Part shown: positions 45,188 to 55,416 of the stretch, in pieces
Position numbering within the stretch: the first letter of the stretch is position 1
Layout: every line of letters starts with the position of its first letter
DNA from: Cristatella mucedo
Taxonomy: Eukaryota; Bryozoa; Phylactolaemata; Cristatellidae
NCBI GenBank assembly: GCA_009760855.2
Contig: WPIO01000086.1
Coordinates: 1,289,001-1,353,000, forward strand
DNA length: 64,000 nt
Reading direction: 5' to 3'
Made by a program: the position numbers and the translations under genes
Notes under the pieces: generated by a model
What the model saw: the letters and a program-made list of their open reading frames with translations, nothing else
Database searches by the model: none
What the model was told of the DNA's origin: nothing

Positions 45188-45384
45188 TGTAGAAATATCA
45201 CGTAATGTCACTGTATCTCTGCCTGTAGCTCCACAAAGCCAGAAAGACTATGACATAGCCTTTCCGGTGTGATGAAAGAAGAGTTTTCAAAGCGTAAGTG
45301 GCTTTCGGTAGCCAACAGACTTTACTTCATGCAACAAAGAGAATGTGAGAACAATAGCCCAGTCGGGGAACAGACGAATGACAA
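45188..45384 (-). mobile_element. LINE-B fragment, 3' end
   Basis: CGTAATGTCACTGTATCTCTGCC end and UTR, then codons equivalent to LLREIKSVGYRMRTES (GGCTTTCGGTAGCCAACAGAC). Interrupted at 45385 by LINE-A. The probable continuation is at 46190. Confidence 0.7.
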
Positions 45385-45387
45385 TAA

Positions 45388-45840
45388 TAATAATAATAAT
45401 ACATTTGCTATAGCACCCCAGAGAACTCAGTCTCTTTCTAGGCAGTTCACATTTGCTGTAAAGGAAGCACAATTGAATGGCTAGTGGTAGCATGCTCAAT
45501 GACGACAGTATACCGTGATTGGATGTGATAGCATGTGAGGCATATGATGTGATGCACAGGGTCGGCATGCAAATATTGTTAGTGGCAGCATGCATTGTCA
45601 GTACGCATAAGCACCTAAAGGACGAATCACGTGGACTTACTAAATGTTGTGATGCATAATAATAATAATAATAATGCACTTGATAAAGTGCCCTCAGAGA
45701 ACTCAATCTCTTTGTAGGCGCTTTATATTTAGATGCGTTTTAGCTTCTTTTTAATTGTGGTCATGTCAGGGGGATGTAACGACAGTTAAAAGTGAGTTCC
45801 AGGCTTTTGGAGCATCCGAACTAAAGGCACGATATAGGTA
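45388..45840 (-). mobile_element. LINE-A fragment with nested tail
   Basis: The minus strand holds a tail (45388-45465) and 3' UTR (GCACAGGGTCGGCATGC, AAGGACGAATCAC). A second tail at 45655-45728 interrupts it. The RT C-terminus then resumes (AGTGAGTTCCAGGCTTTTGG, GCATCCGAACTAAAGGCACG). A GATGC repeat flanks the nested tail. Confidence 0.75.
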
Positions 45841-45956
45841 GTAAGCCTTATCTACCTCGGTAGTAAGCCCTACCTATGACAACACAGCTTGCACTTTTTT
45901 GCTAATTGCTTGCCAACAAGTGTGCTACCTCTCAAAAGGCCAGAGTGGGTGTGCAG

Positions 45957-46019
45957 ATCTGCGGGCCTGCCGAGGTTTGCTGCGGGGCACCGGTCCGAGT
46001 GTGTAGCCACGTGCCAGCA
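45957..46019 (+). CDS. Candidate 63-bp cassette exon in XRCC1
   Basis: Flanked by GGGTGTGCAG and GTAAGT, exactly 21 codons, phase 0 on both sides, so it could be spliced between exon 6 and exon 7 without shifting the frame. The peptide (ICGPAEVCCGAPVRVCSHVP) is Cys-rich and unlike the Ser-rich linker. The polypyrimidine tract is poor. It may be chance. Confidence 0.25.
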
Positions 46020-46189
46020 GTAAGTAGGGTTCTCCCAGGATTCAGCCTATCGGCTGGTGGGCTGGTAGAACGGTCAAAGTACAACTACTTCATGTCAACA
46101 CAAGGCACGACTTCTTGCTCAGCATCTGCTCTTCCTACCTTGAACTAACTGCGCATTGCAATCTGATCTTGATATCGAGACAAATAGCA

Positions 46190-46545
46190 TCATGGTGTGC
46201 TGAGATCGAAGCTCAGCCCATTGCAGTGTGAGTAAATAGCGTAGAAGTAGTGGCTCGGGTCGGCTGAAGAAGATGTCCCATAGTGTGCAGCAGGAGAGAA
46301 GTTGTCGGTGCATGTGAATCGTACAAGTGAGTTCCACAGTCTAGAATCTGCAGAGCAAAAGCTTATGATGCCAACGCTCTTTAAGGGAGGAATGGAACAT
46401 GTAGGTAATTTATTGTTCGTTAACGACGTGAGGGCACCAGAAGGAACTGGAACGTAGAGGTTGAAACTGTTGCAGCAGTTGAGCTAGGTATGTAGGAGCC
46501 AAGCCGTTTCGGGCCCAGTGGGTCAGTCTAAGAACTAGGGTGTTA
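46190..46545 (-). mobile_element. LINE-B fragment (continuation of 45188 copy)
   Basis: The minus strand carries equivalents of SFSSAGPRLWNSLPQFLR (GTGAGTTCCACAGTCTAGAATCTGCAGAGC), LRSCVDNKLPVPFL and GLAPTYLAQLLQQFQ (GCAGCAGTTGAGCTAGGTATGTAGGAGCC). Separated from 45188-45384 by LINE-A and about 350 bp of other sequence. Confidence 0.75.
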
Positions 46546-46602
46546 TCAGTTTGCTATAATGTCGCACATTTTTGGCTAGTAGTTTCATATTTGTCCTTTT
46601 AG

Positions 46603-46675
46603 TTCATGTCGAAATTGAAGAGGACTTTTGATGCACTGGAGAAGAAATCTCAAGGGCTCGAGAGTGATATTTCCG
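46603..46675 (+). CDS. XRCC1: XRCC1 exon 7 (linker)
   Basis: Acceptor TTTGTCCTTTTAG|TTC, donor TTTCCG|GTAGGT, 73 nt, phases 0 to 1. Peptide FMSKLKRTFDALEKKSQGLE then SDIS has a heptad-like, amphipathic character not typical of vertebrate XRCC1 linkers. It belongs to the gene because phase is continuous with exon 6 and exon 8 and both splice sites are strong. Confidence 0.7.
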
Positions 46676-46688
46676 GTAGGTGTGATTT

Positions 46689-46856
46689 GGTGAGCCGTAA
46701 TGGCACACTAGGTAAGGGGGTTGCTGCCCGAGGTCGTGGGTTCGAATCCTGCGGTGGGTGATTCTTGATCACAGCTGCAAGCAGTAGCGATAGCCGTAAA
46801 GGCTCTTCTATTGCCACACACAAGAGGCTGTTAAATCAGCTAGTTATTTACTTTTA
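46689..46856 (+). mobile_element. SINE-1, well preserved, 13 bp after exon 7 donor
   Basis: TGGTGAGCCGTAATGGCACACTAGG (A box) and GTGGGTTCGAATCCTGCGG (perfect B-box GGTTCGAATCC), body CTGCAAGCAGTAGCGATAGCC, GTAAAGGCTCTTCT, terminus GGCTGTTAAATCAGCTAGTTATTT. It has the best-preserved internal promoter of the family here and lies in sense orientation within XRCC1 intron 7. Confidence 0.85.
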
Positions 46857-47286
46857 TTTTTTTTTATGTCGCGGCACCAAGCGTTACATACCATAAGGCT
46901 TGTTCACACTACGTCTATGCTCCAGTTGGTAAGCCACGGTGTGCCAGCCACTGCCAGTGTGCTGTGTTGCTGGCAGTCGAGGAGATAAGCTTCTTGTTTT
47001 GTCTTCCGTCTAAGCCAAGACTTTTGATGGCCTCATACCTTACCACTTGGTAGACGGCAGGGGTTTTTGCCACTTATACTTAAGTTTGTACTCTCTCCCC
47101 ATTCTTGCCTGTCATTCCATTTGCCTCCATGATGTGTGATGGGTCTTGACCACCCATTCAGATGCTCAATCTAGTATCTCGAAGTTATTATTCCTTGATC
47201 TATTGTATGTTATGTTTTTATCGTGTGTTTTATTTTAGGCTGTAACTTCACATCGCCACAAGAAATCACTAGGTCTAAAAGCATAA
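46857..47286. other. XRCC1 intron 7, nothing recognised
   Basis: A T-rich run follows the SINE. No further element recognised. Confidence 0.4.
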
Positions 47287-47505
47287 GCAGATTTTCTTAT
47301 GCATTCGATAGCCAACAGACTTTATCTCACGTTTCAAAGAGAAGTGAGTGTGAAGCGTAGCTTGGTCAGGAGGGCGGTTGAGAAGTGAGTAGCATCGAAG
47401 TATCAGCTTAGAACAACTGGTAAAGATGTATCATAGTTGCCAGTAGTTGACGTCGGTGTTTAAGAAGAGTGGAAGTGAGTTCCACAGCCTAGAACCGAGG
47501 TCATG
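47287..47505 (-). mobile_element. LINE-B fragment
   Basis: Minus strand: equivalents of GYRMHTES and LREIKS (TGCATTCGATAGCCAACAGACTTTATCTCACG) through RLWNSLPLFL (GAAGTGAGTTCCACAGCCTAG). No tail or upstream RT. Confidence 0.75.
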
Positions 47506-47514
47506 CAGCAAGCG

Positions 47515-48050
47515 ACCATATCGTATTTTTGCGAGTGTAAGTCGCACTTTTTTCCAATTTTTTTGAAAACAGTAAACCTGTGACTTATACACTGCAAGTC
47601 ATATAGTGTCAAAATTAAAATACTACTCGTTGCCTACCTATCTAGACTGCTCAACTGGTTCATATGGGATTATCTAGTTTTTAGTATACTTTACTGACCA
47701 TGGCTGTATTGTGTACTTTTTGGGATGCACATCTTTTTTGGTGTTATTTGCTGAGCTAGAAATTTAAAATCGGATTTTATTTTTAGCCCACTATGTCTGA
47801 AAAACAAAGATTTTCATACACTGCTTTGTTTAAGTTGAAAGTTGTTCACTGCGCCAAAGGGAATTGAAACAAATCTGCTGCACGAAAATATGGTCTACCT
47901 AAGAAAATTTTTAGAAATTGAAGAAAACATGAGGGACTGCTTAAGTCAATACCTACTACAAAAAGGTACTTTTCAAAAAAATTGTCCATATATTCAGATG
48001 TGACTTATCCTTGGGTGCCACTTGTACTCGTAAAAATATGGTGTATTGTT
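47515..48050 (+). mobile_element. pogo/Tigger-like DNA transposon remnant
   Basis: Terminal inverted-repeat-like ends: CGTATTTTTGCGAGTGTAAGTCGCAC at the left and, inverted, CATATTTTTACGAGTACAAGTGGCAC at the right. Inside, a frame from about 47794 reads MSEKQRFSYTALFKLKVV then HCAKGN*NKSAARKYGLPKK and FRN*RKHEGLLKSIPTTKR. This is the N-terminal helix-turn-helix (Brinker/CENP-B type) of a pogo/Tigger-like transposase, with two stops. It runs straight into the right end, so the DDE domain is absent. It is a non-autonomous internal-deletion derivative. Confidence 0.78.
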
Positions 48051-48479
48051 GCTAGCATGCATCGTCTCCCTCAAGAAAGAGTCAGTGTGTAGCACAACTG
48101 TGTCGGAGATTAATTGATTAAGTAGAGTATTAGTATCCGTGTGAGACTGCTAGAAATTATGTGCTAGACCCGACTGAAGACCAGCCCCAATTTCACTGCA
48201 CGAGAATTGTGTCGGTGGACTTTACAGTTCAGCACCCGAGAGGAATTGCTACTGTAGTCTACTGTTTTAAAGTGAAAGAAATGGAAATGCAGTGCCTTAA
48301 AGAGGGCTGGTGGGGGCACTGGCATGGCATCATTAATTTTCTTAACTTTAAATGACCGACCTGGCTTTACAAACGAAAGGTGGCTTTATAACTTTTTAGT
48401 TTCTCTCCGGGTATTAAGTTACTGAAACCTATGCTAGATCTGGGAACCTATTCCAGAGCAAAGATCAGGGAGGTATGAG
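48051..48479. other. XRCC1 intron 7, nothing recognised
   Basis: No element recognised. The 64-codon frame at 48161-48355 has no domain. Confidence 0.4.
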
Positions 48480-48660
48480 ATCTTTATAGCCTGGATTGAG
48501 GTACTTAATTCACGGCCCCTGTCGTGAGTCTGGATCCTTCACAGCAGGTGACTCTTTATTTCCCACTGATTTATTGCCCTGCCACTGAATTCCCTGCCAC
48601 TGTGAGATAAATAATCTCTATTTGTGGTTAGGGATCGAACATTGACTACTTAAGTACTTC
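48480..48660 (+). mobile_element. Degraded SINE-1-like sequence
   Basis: GTCTGGATCC (B-box-like), GGTGACTCTTTATTTCCCACTG and repeated CCCTGCCACTG resemble the SINE-1 centre. Strongly decayed. Confidence 0.35.
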
Positions 48661-49195
48661 ACTGTTACGTGAGTCATCAACTTAGGGACTGCCATCTGGC
48701 TTTGCCATATACTTCTCGAGGCATCTTGTATTTCTTCCTAAGATCATAGATGAGTTGCCTTGTGTCGTGGCTGCATCTTGTTTGCAACCCATAGTAATGG
48801 AGAAACCACTGTAGGTCTTATTGGTTGCATAGACAGGGCATTTTGGTTAACTGCAGACATCAGTGACTGTAGTAGTGGCATCAGCAGCTTTGTAATTTTA
48901 CAATACAAAATTTCAAAATTGTAATCAATTACATTTTGGTGGCCAACTTTGCTAATGACTTGGTTGAATAAAAAAACGCCCCATTACACGTCTCATAAAA
49001 CAGGGAATCGAGTAACTGCAAATTGCAACTGCTAAGTTCTGGCTTGTTAGGTTTGCCATGGAAAAATAAACAATCGATGCTGTAAATTATTGTATGGATC
49101 CACACTTTGTAAGACTTACGGCTTAGCATAACATTACACCATGTAAAACTATTTTTCATCGATGTGGTACCCAAAGAACTTCATGCTGAAACCGT
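48661..49195. other. XRCC1 intron 7, nothing recognised
   Basis: No element recognised. Confidence 0.4.
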
Positions 49196-51690
49196 AATAA
49201 TAATAACGCACTTGATAAAGCGCCCTCAGAGAACTCAATCTCTCTCTAGGTAGTTTACATTTGCTGCATAGAGAAATGCAAATGAATGGTGAGCAATATC
49301 ATGCCTGATAAACAAACAAAATGAATAACATGGTTAGGGGTGACATGCACAGGGTCAGCATGCAAATGTGGTTTGTGGCAACATGCACAGTGTCAGCATG
49401 CATAAGCACATCAAGGACGAATCACAGCGACCCACTAAATACTGGCCTAAATAGGTGTGTTTTTAAGTTCGTTTTAAATGTGGTCAAGTCAGGGGATGTT
49501 CTGACGCAGGTCGGAAGGGAGTTCCAGGCTTTGGGAGCATACGAACTAAATGCACGGTCTCCAAAGGATTTGAGGTTTGTACGAGGTAGTGGTAAACTGT
49601 TGGATTCCGAAACGTGGGTGGTACGATGCTTGGCTTGGTGGGGGAGTAGATCTGAGAAATTGGCTGGAGTCAAAGAATGAAGGGACCTCAATGCGAGTGA
49701 CAAAACCTTGAAGTCAATCCGTTGCTTGACTGGTAGTAAGTGCAGATCGGCGAGAAGTGGAGTAATGTGGCAACTGCGACGCTCACGACAGACAAGCCTA
49801 CCTGCAGAGTTTTGCACCAGCTGCAATCGCCTGATCGTACATGCTGGTAAGCCAGTAAGCAGTGAGTTGCAGAAGTCGAGACCGGATGTCACGAATGCAT
49901 GGACCAACTTGGACGTGGTGCCCTTATCTAAACAAACCAGAATTTTAGCAATGTTATGAAGCTCAAAATAGGCAGATTTGACAGTGGAGCTGATATGGTC
50001 GTCTAACGAGAGGTCGCTTTGGAATATGACACCTAGATTTCGAGCTGATTCAACAGGAGATATGGTGGCAGAGCTAATTTTGAGTGTCAGTCTTTCCAAT
50101 TTCTGAATGGCACTGGGTTTTCCTATAACTAGTAAGTTAGTTTTATCATCGTTAGTTAGAAAATTTGCTGCCATCCATGTGCAGATGTCATCAATACATG
50201 CAGCAAGTGAGTTGAGGAAATTTGAGGTGCTCGAAGGCTGGGAGAGTACAAAGCAAAGGTACAACTGAGTGTTAATCGCATTGAAGTGAAAGCCTAGATT
50301 GTGCTTGGCAATCACATCAGCAAGGCAAGAGGGAGAGTATAAACCGCAAAAAGAACCGGACCTAGCACGGAGCCCTTAGGTACTCCATTTTTCAGAGATA
50401 CTTCAGATGATCTTTGTCCATTCATGTCAATACTCTCACTGAGATAGGACCTGAACCACTGCAGAGCAGTGCCAGTGATGCCCAGGCGAGATGAGAGGCG
50501 CTCTAGAAGAACTTTGTGATCGATGGCTTCAAAAGCTGCCGAAAGATCGAGCAAAACAAGCAGAGACTCTCTACCCATGTCTGCATTCCTAAGTAGGTCG
50601 TTGCATACCCTAAGCAATGCTGACTCTGTGAAGTGATTAGCTCTGAAGCCAGACTGGAACTTACTAGCAAGGTGTGAGGTTTCGATATATGAGTTTAGCT
50701 GGTCTGCCACAACCTGTTCCAGTGTCTTTGATAGGAATGGTAGAAGGGAAACTGGGCAGTAGTTGCTCAAGTTCTCTTGGTCTAGCGTCGCTTTCTTGAG
50801 AAGTGACCTGACTACAGCTTTTTTGAAAGGTGCTGGGAGATGACCTGAGGCTAATGACATGTTAATGATGTTAGCTATGCATGGCAGCAGCAGATCAATG
50901 CAACGTAATAGCATGACAGTAGGAATAGGGTCCAGAGGACTTGTTGTCTCCTTCGATTGAGATACGAACTTCAGGACTAGATCATTAGTGACCTGCTTAA
51001 ATGTAGACATTGAGGTTCAGCCAGGAATTTGGAAACAGCATTCTAGTGGGGAGGTTGTCATCGCAGGGATGGATTCCCTGATCTTGTCTATCTTCTGCAC
51101 AAAGAATCGAGAGATTTGGTCGGCTAGATCATTACAATGATCATCAGGTGAGGAGCTAATCTGGGTGCGGTTGAGGAGACGGCTTATCGTCGACATCAGC
51201 ATTTTTGGATTGTGCATATGTGATTCAATTTTTTTTTTTAGAACCTAGACTTGACCTTTGCTAGGATTGATTGGTACAACCTTCAGTAGTCTTCATTTGA
51301 CTGTCGATGGTTAGTCAGTCCAGATCTTTTGAACACTTTTTCAAGCTTTCGTTTAGTAGACCTGGCTAGTTTAATGTCTGTGGTAAATCATAGGCCGTCT
51401 GGGCGGGAGCGCACAGTGCGCTTTGTCAGAGGTGCAAACTCGTCGAGCGTGTCAGCTAGTGTCATGTTGTAGCTATCTACCAATGATGACAGATCAGAGG
51501 GAGGATTGAGCAGCAGAGGTGAAGCAGATATTCTCGCACGGACAGCATCGATGTCAAGGGTCTTGAGGTTTTGTGATTCGCAGGTTATTTTAGCGGAGGA
51601 AGTGAGCACACACTGTAGATTGAATGAGATCTGCCTGTGGTCAGATAAGCATGATTTGGTAATAGTTATTAACTATTTTAATTTGGTAAT
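49196..51690 (-). mobile_element. LINE-A retrotransposon, long copy reaching the linker upstream of RT
   Basis: Minus strand, 5' to 3': the post-endonuclease linker (VRARISASPLLLNPPSDLSS, YNMTLADTLDEFAPLTKRTV), NPKMLMSTISRLLNRTQ and FFVQKIDKIRESIP, then RT ([67 protein letters not shown]), a frameshift at about 50312, catalytic region FNAINTQLYL (YADD destroyed), [17 protein letters not shown]-terminus to FSGSL, 3' UTR, tail and (ATT)n at 49196. Frames 51010-50312 and 50315-49422 together cover most of the RT. The endonuclease itself is truncated away. Antisense in XRCC1 intron 7. Confidence 0.93.
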
Positions 51691-52599
51691 AATTATTAAT
51701 TATTAACCGTCCCTTCAATTGAGGATAACTTTTACATAATTAGATCCACTCCTTTGATTGTATTATTATCTGTGAAATCGTTAAGTTAGCTTGTGCATTT
51801 TGAGTGGCAGTTCAGCCATTTGTCATCTTTTATTGGACGTAATATGGAACTCTAATAATAGTCGCCAAGATTGCAGGCCGAGTTTCGTTAGGCTCTTTGT
51901 TTCCTTCTCTGCCAAAAACTCCATGGAAGATTTTTTTTCTTGTCTGAAATTTGCTTAACTGTCTTTGAGTCATTTATTGTTTGTGTATGCGCATACATGA
52001 AGTCTGATGCGTTAAGCAGGAAACTACTGTGCTGTAAAGAGTGGCATCACCTAACACGGAAATGCTGCTCTGTGAACAATATTTACCATGTCCAACAAAG
52101 AGTTACATGCAATAGCAGGGTGATGCTAAAAAGAAGTAGTTCTAAACTTGTCTTAAGCCTGGATACAGGCTGCCCAATAATGCTTTTTTTCATATTTGTA
52201 GGCGATTGCTGTCGTAAAATTGATAGCATACTCGATAGGTCCCTATAATTGTTTGAGCAATTCGTCTTATCTTTTTGTGGTTTATTTAGTAATAGAGGCA
52301 TGCTAAGCTGTGGTTTTTACAGTTGCACAGCAATTCTTAGGCATCAATGATTTGAATGTCCTGGTTTGCTAATTAATCTTTTTTTACCTCTGAACAGAAC
52401 TGTAGTTGGCGGTAAATTGGTAAAAATGATCTAATAGCTTGGCTTGAAAAAATGCAGTTGAAAGGCCCCAGGGCATCGGTAGAACTCCTAATTTTTTCAT
52501 CTTGGGGGTCGTTTTCGGTTGTGAGTGCTGCGTAGGCATGCATATTAACCGCCCTTGTGTATCTACACCAGACTGCTTGGGGTATTTGTTGGTTTGACC
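51691..52599. other. XRCC1 intron 7, nothing recognised
   Basis: AT-rich. Begins with TTAATAATTATTAATTATTAA runs. No element recognised. Confidence 0.4.
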
Positions 52600-52715
52600 C
52601 ATCAATTAGGTGCTTGCCTTTGATGACCGAGATCATGGACTCGAGCCTAATGGCATACGTTAAGTGCTGTAATATAGACTACGTTCTTTTAGGGTGCTAT
52701 ACAAATGAATTTAAA
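52600..52715 (+). mobile_element. SINE-2 copy
   Basis: TTAGGTGCTTGCCTTTGATGACCGAGATCATGGACTCGAGCC (B-box-like) then TTAAGTGCTGTAATATAGAC, TTCTTTTAGGGTGCTATACAAATGAATTTA. The end is homologous to the LINE-A tail. Confidence 0.65.
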
Positions 52716-52811
52716 TAATCTTCAAAACATTAAGCCAAGCTTGCATCCAAGTAACTAACGGTAGGAATTGTTAGTAACCCTGACTGTTACCTGAATGTTG
52801 CTTAAAATATA

Positions 52812-52965
52812 TATGATTCTTTTGTATAGCACCCTAAGATAACTTAATATTTATTCAGATGCCATTGGGCTTAAGCCCTCAACCTCGGTCATCAAATACA
52901 CTCATGTTGACCTTGGTTTGAGGTGGGCACCTTAACCTCTAGGCCAAACCAAGAGTTGTTGACTG
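52812..52965 (-). mobile_element. SINE-2 copy
   Basis: Minus strand: CTTGGTTTGGCCTAGAGGTTAAGGTGCCC (tRNA-like A box), GATGACCGAGGTTGAGGGC, then TTAAGTTATCTTAGGGTGCTATACAAAAGAATC. It faces the preceding copy tail to tail across about 100 bp and is a close relative of 30676-30840. Confidence 0.7.
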
Positions 52966-53686
52966 CTCTGCTAATAAGCTGTGCTGTCTAAGCATAGGTA
53001 AGATCTGCTACCTAGTGAGCCTGTTCGCTACCGATGCATATGGTCAATTACACAGGCTTATCATCACCACTGCTGCCTGTAAATACTAGCATGCTCTATT
53101 CACTGTAACCTGACAGTGTGCGACACCACTGCTGCTGTGGACACGTTTTTGCTGCTGCTGGTCTGGTCATTAAAAAGGCAGGGAGAGAGAACGTTTGCAT
53201 TTTACCTCCTAGTAAAGCATGAACAATGTGCCTTTAAGCAATTTAGTGCATGTCTTATGCATGTTCGCAATGTGGATTTATGTGAGTGTGAGTTGTATTG
53301 GTTATCAGCCAGCACCGTGAGCTGACAAACTATAGATCTTCTCAGCATGCAATGCGGCTCAGATGACCATCGCTAGTGTGACATTAAAGAATAGAATCTT
53401 TACCTCGAAAAACATGTTAGAAGTGATAGCACGACCCGACGAACTGCACTCTTAGCCTACTGCTTGTCATTCTTATTCCATTGTTTTGTTTACTTTTTTG
53501 GAACCGCCGTTTTTGTTTGAGTAACAGTGGAAATCACTCTGTTTTCATTCTGCGACAAACTGATTGGCCGAGCTTTTCCTTGTGTTGCTCAGGTTTTTTG
53601 CTTCAGTTCGCAAATCATCTTTATTGCATGCAGCTCTTTGTGGTTTGCCGGTGTAGATTCTGAACTTGTCGTTTTTCTGATTTTAG
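52966..53686. other. XRCC1 intron 7, 3' end
   Basis: No mobile element recognised. Confidence 0.45.
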
Positions 53687-53814
53687 CTTCTCGGAGCCTT
53701 CTTGAGCAGCAGAAGTCCAGGAAGCTTACTGCAGACGAACTGCTCCTGCTTAGAACATATGCTGCTGACCGTGCGACCGGTGCATCAAGGAATGCCTTGT
53801 CTGTTGCACCGGCT
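53687..53814 (+). CDS. XRCC1: XRCC1 exon 8 (linker)
   Basis: Acceptor TTTTTCTGATTTTAG|CT, donor CCGGCT|GTGAGT, 128 nt, phases 1 to 0. Peptide ASRSLLEQQKSRKLTADELL, LLRTYAADRATGASRNALSV is strongly helical and charged, continuing the helical character of exon 7. I find no counterpart in vertebrate XRCC1. The exon is supported by excellent splice sites, phase continuity and codon-like composition in otherwise AT-rich intron. Confidence 0.7.
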
Positions 53815-54479
53815 GTGAGTGTATGGCGAAAGGCAAACCCAATTACCCCTTGCTTGTAATTGGCCTGGTTATTCTAGATTTAAAGGCTCGATGCCCGAAG
53901 ATTGTAAAGTAGGGCTTACACTAGGCGGCCTATCATTCCACTGAATGGTAGCTAGGTTCCTATCATGACCAAATGTATTTCCGTTTATTCTTGCTTACGT
54001 TTGGAATCTTGTGGCCTTCTCTCGGCATGCGACCTTGATCGTTCACACTAGTCACTTAATCCAGTGACCCTCTGACTCAGCTATTCTCCTTGCAAGGTCT
54101 CTTCGTCACGTGAGATGGAGTCTGCTGTCCACCTTTTGCGTATTGAAAGCCTCCTGGGCTTTGAGTGAGCTACAGGAAGCTTTCCAGCTTATCACCCGAT
54201 TCGTCCGAGTAGCTTCGTGGTCCACACTTATCGTTTAGGTGCTGGTCTCTACTCATTTTGAAGGTCGCAGGTTTGACTTTTCAGAGTGCAGCACATCCTT
54301 TCCTTTCTCTGCTTTAGCATCCTCCTGAGACTCATGCAATTGTAAATCCGGCTGAAACCACTTCAGCATCAACATTGATCATTCTGTGGAGAGCTTTGAG
54401 CTGAATGAGCCGTAGGGATGAAATAAAGTTAAAAGTTGAAGGTTACCTGATCAAACAGCCTCATTCATATAGCAGCAGT
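53815..54479. other. XRCC1 intron 8, first part
   Basis: No element recognised. Confidence 0.4.
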
Positions 54480-54618
54480 AGGGAGACAGAGAGAGAGAGA
54501 CTGAGACCCAGGGAGAGACAGGGGAGAGACAAACCAAGACACAGGGAGAGACAGAGAGACACATTGAGAGACAGAGACAGACAGTAGGGGAGAGAGACAG
54601 ACAGAGAGGGAGAAAGAC

Positions 54619-54649
<31 letters not shown>

Positions 54650-54660
54650 AAGAGAGACAA
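54480..54660 (+). repeat. Degenerate purine-rich (GAGA/GACA)n microsatellite
   Basis: A mosaic of GAGAGA, GAGACAGA, CACAGGGAGAGACAG and AGACAGAC units, more diverged than the pure AG tracts. Confidence 0.92.
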
Positions 54661-54836
54661 ACTTTAACAACGCCTGTCTCCTATTCAGGATCACCTACTG
54701 TAGGACTTGTATAGACTTCTTGGCTCGTGAATAGCAAGCACCTTAGCCCTGCAAACAAGTGCTCAAAGTGGTCGTGATGATAGCACCTATGACATGCTGC
54801 TGCTGTAGCTTCCACTGGCCAGTTTTTATTCCGAAC
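54661..54836. other. XRCC1 intron 8, short spacer
   Basis: Nothing recognised. Confidence 0.4.
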
Positions 54837-55416
54837 TAATAATAATAATAATAACAATAATGCACTTGATAAAGCGCCCTCAGAGAACTCAATCTTTTTC
54901 TAGGTGCTTTACAGTTGCTGCAAAGGGAAATGCGATTGAATGGTTAGTAATATCATGCTTGATAAACAACCTGATTAACATGGTTAGGGGTGACATGCAC
55001 AGGGTCAGCAAGCAAATGTGGCTTGTGGCAGCATGCACAGTGTCAGCATGCATAAGAGCATGAAGAACAAATCAAATGGACCCACTAGATGCTGTCCTAA
55101 ATAGGTGTTTTAAGTTCTTTTTAAATGTGGTCATGTCAGGGGATGTTCTGACGCAGGTCGAGAGGGAGTTCCAGGCTTTGGAAGCTAACGAACTAAATGC
55201 ACGCTTTCCAAAGGATTTGAGGTTTGTACGAGGTATTGGTCAACTGTTGAATTCCGAAAAGCGGGTGGTACGATGCTTGGCCTGGTGGGGAAGTAGATCT
55301 GAGAGATAGTCTGGAGCCAAAGAATGAAGTGCCCTAAAAGTGAGTGACAAAACCTTGAAGTCGATTCGTTGCTTGACAGGGAGCCAGTGCAGGTCGGCAA
55401 GAAGTGGTGTGATGTG
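54837..55416 (-). mobile_element. LINE-A, 5'-truncated
   Basis: Minus strand: RT C-terminus ([40 protein letters not shown]), 3' UTR, tail and (AAT)n at 54837. It ends at 55416, exactly where the (AAT)-type tail of the next LINE-A begins, so one inserted against or into the other. Confidence 0.88.

Noticed and set aside
46689-46760. Functional tRNA gene
   Set aside because: A and B boxes are present, but no cloverleaf with acceptor stem closes, and the sequence recurs as a dispersed repeat with an unrelated body.
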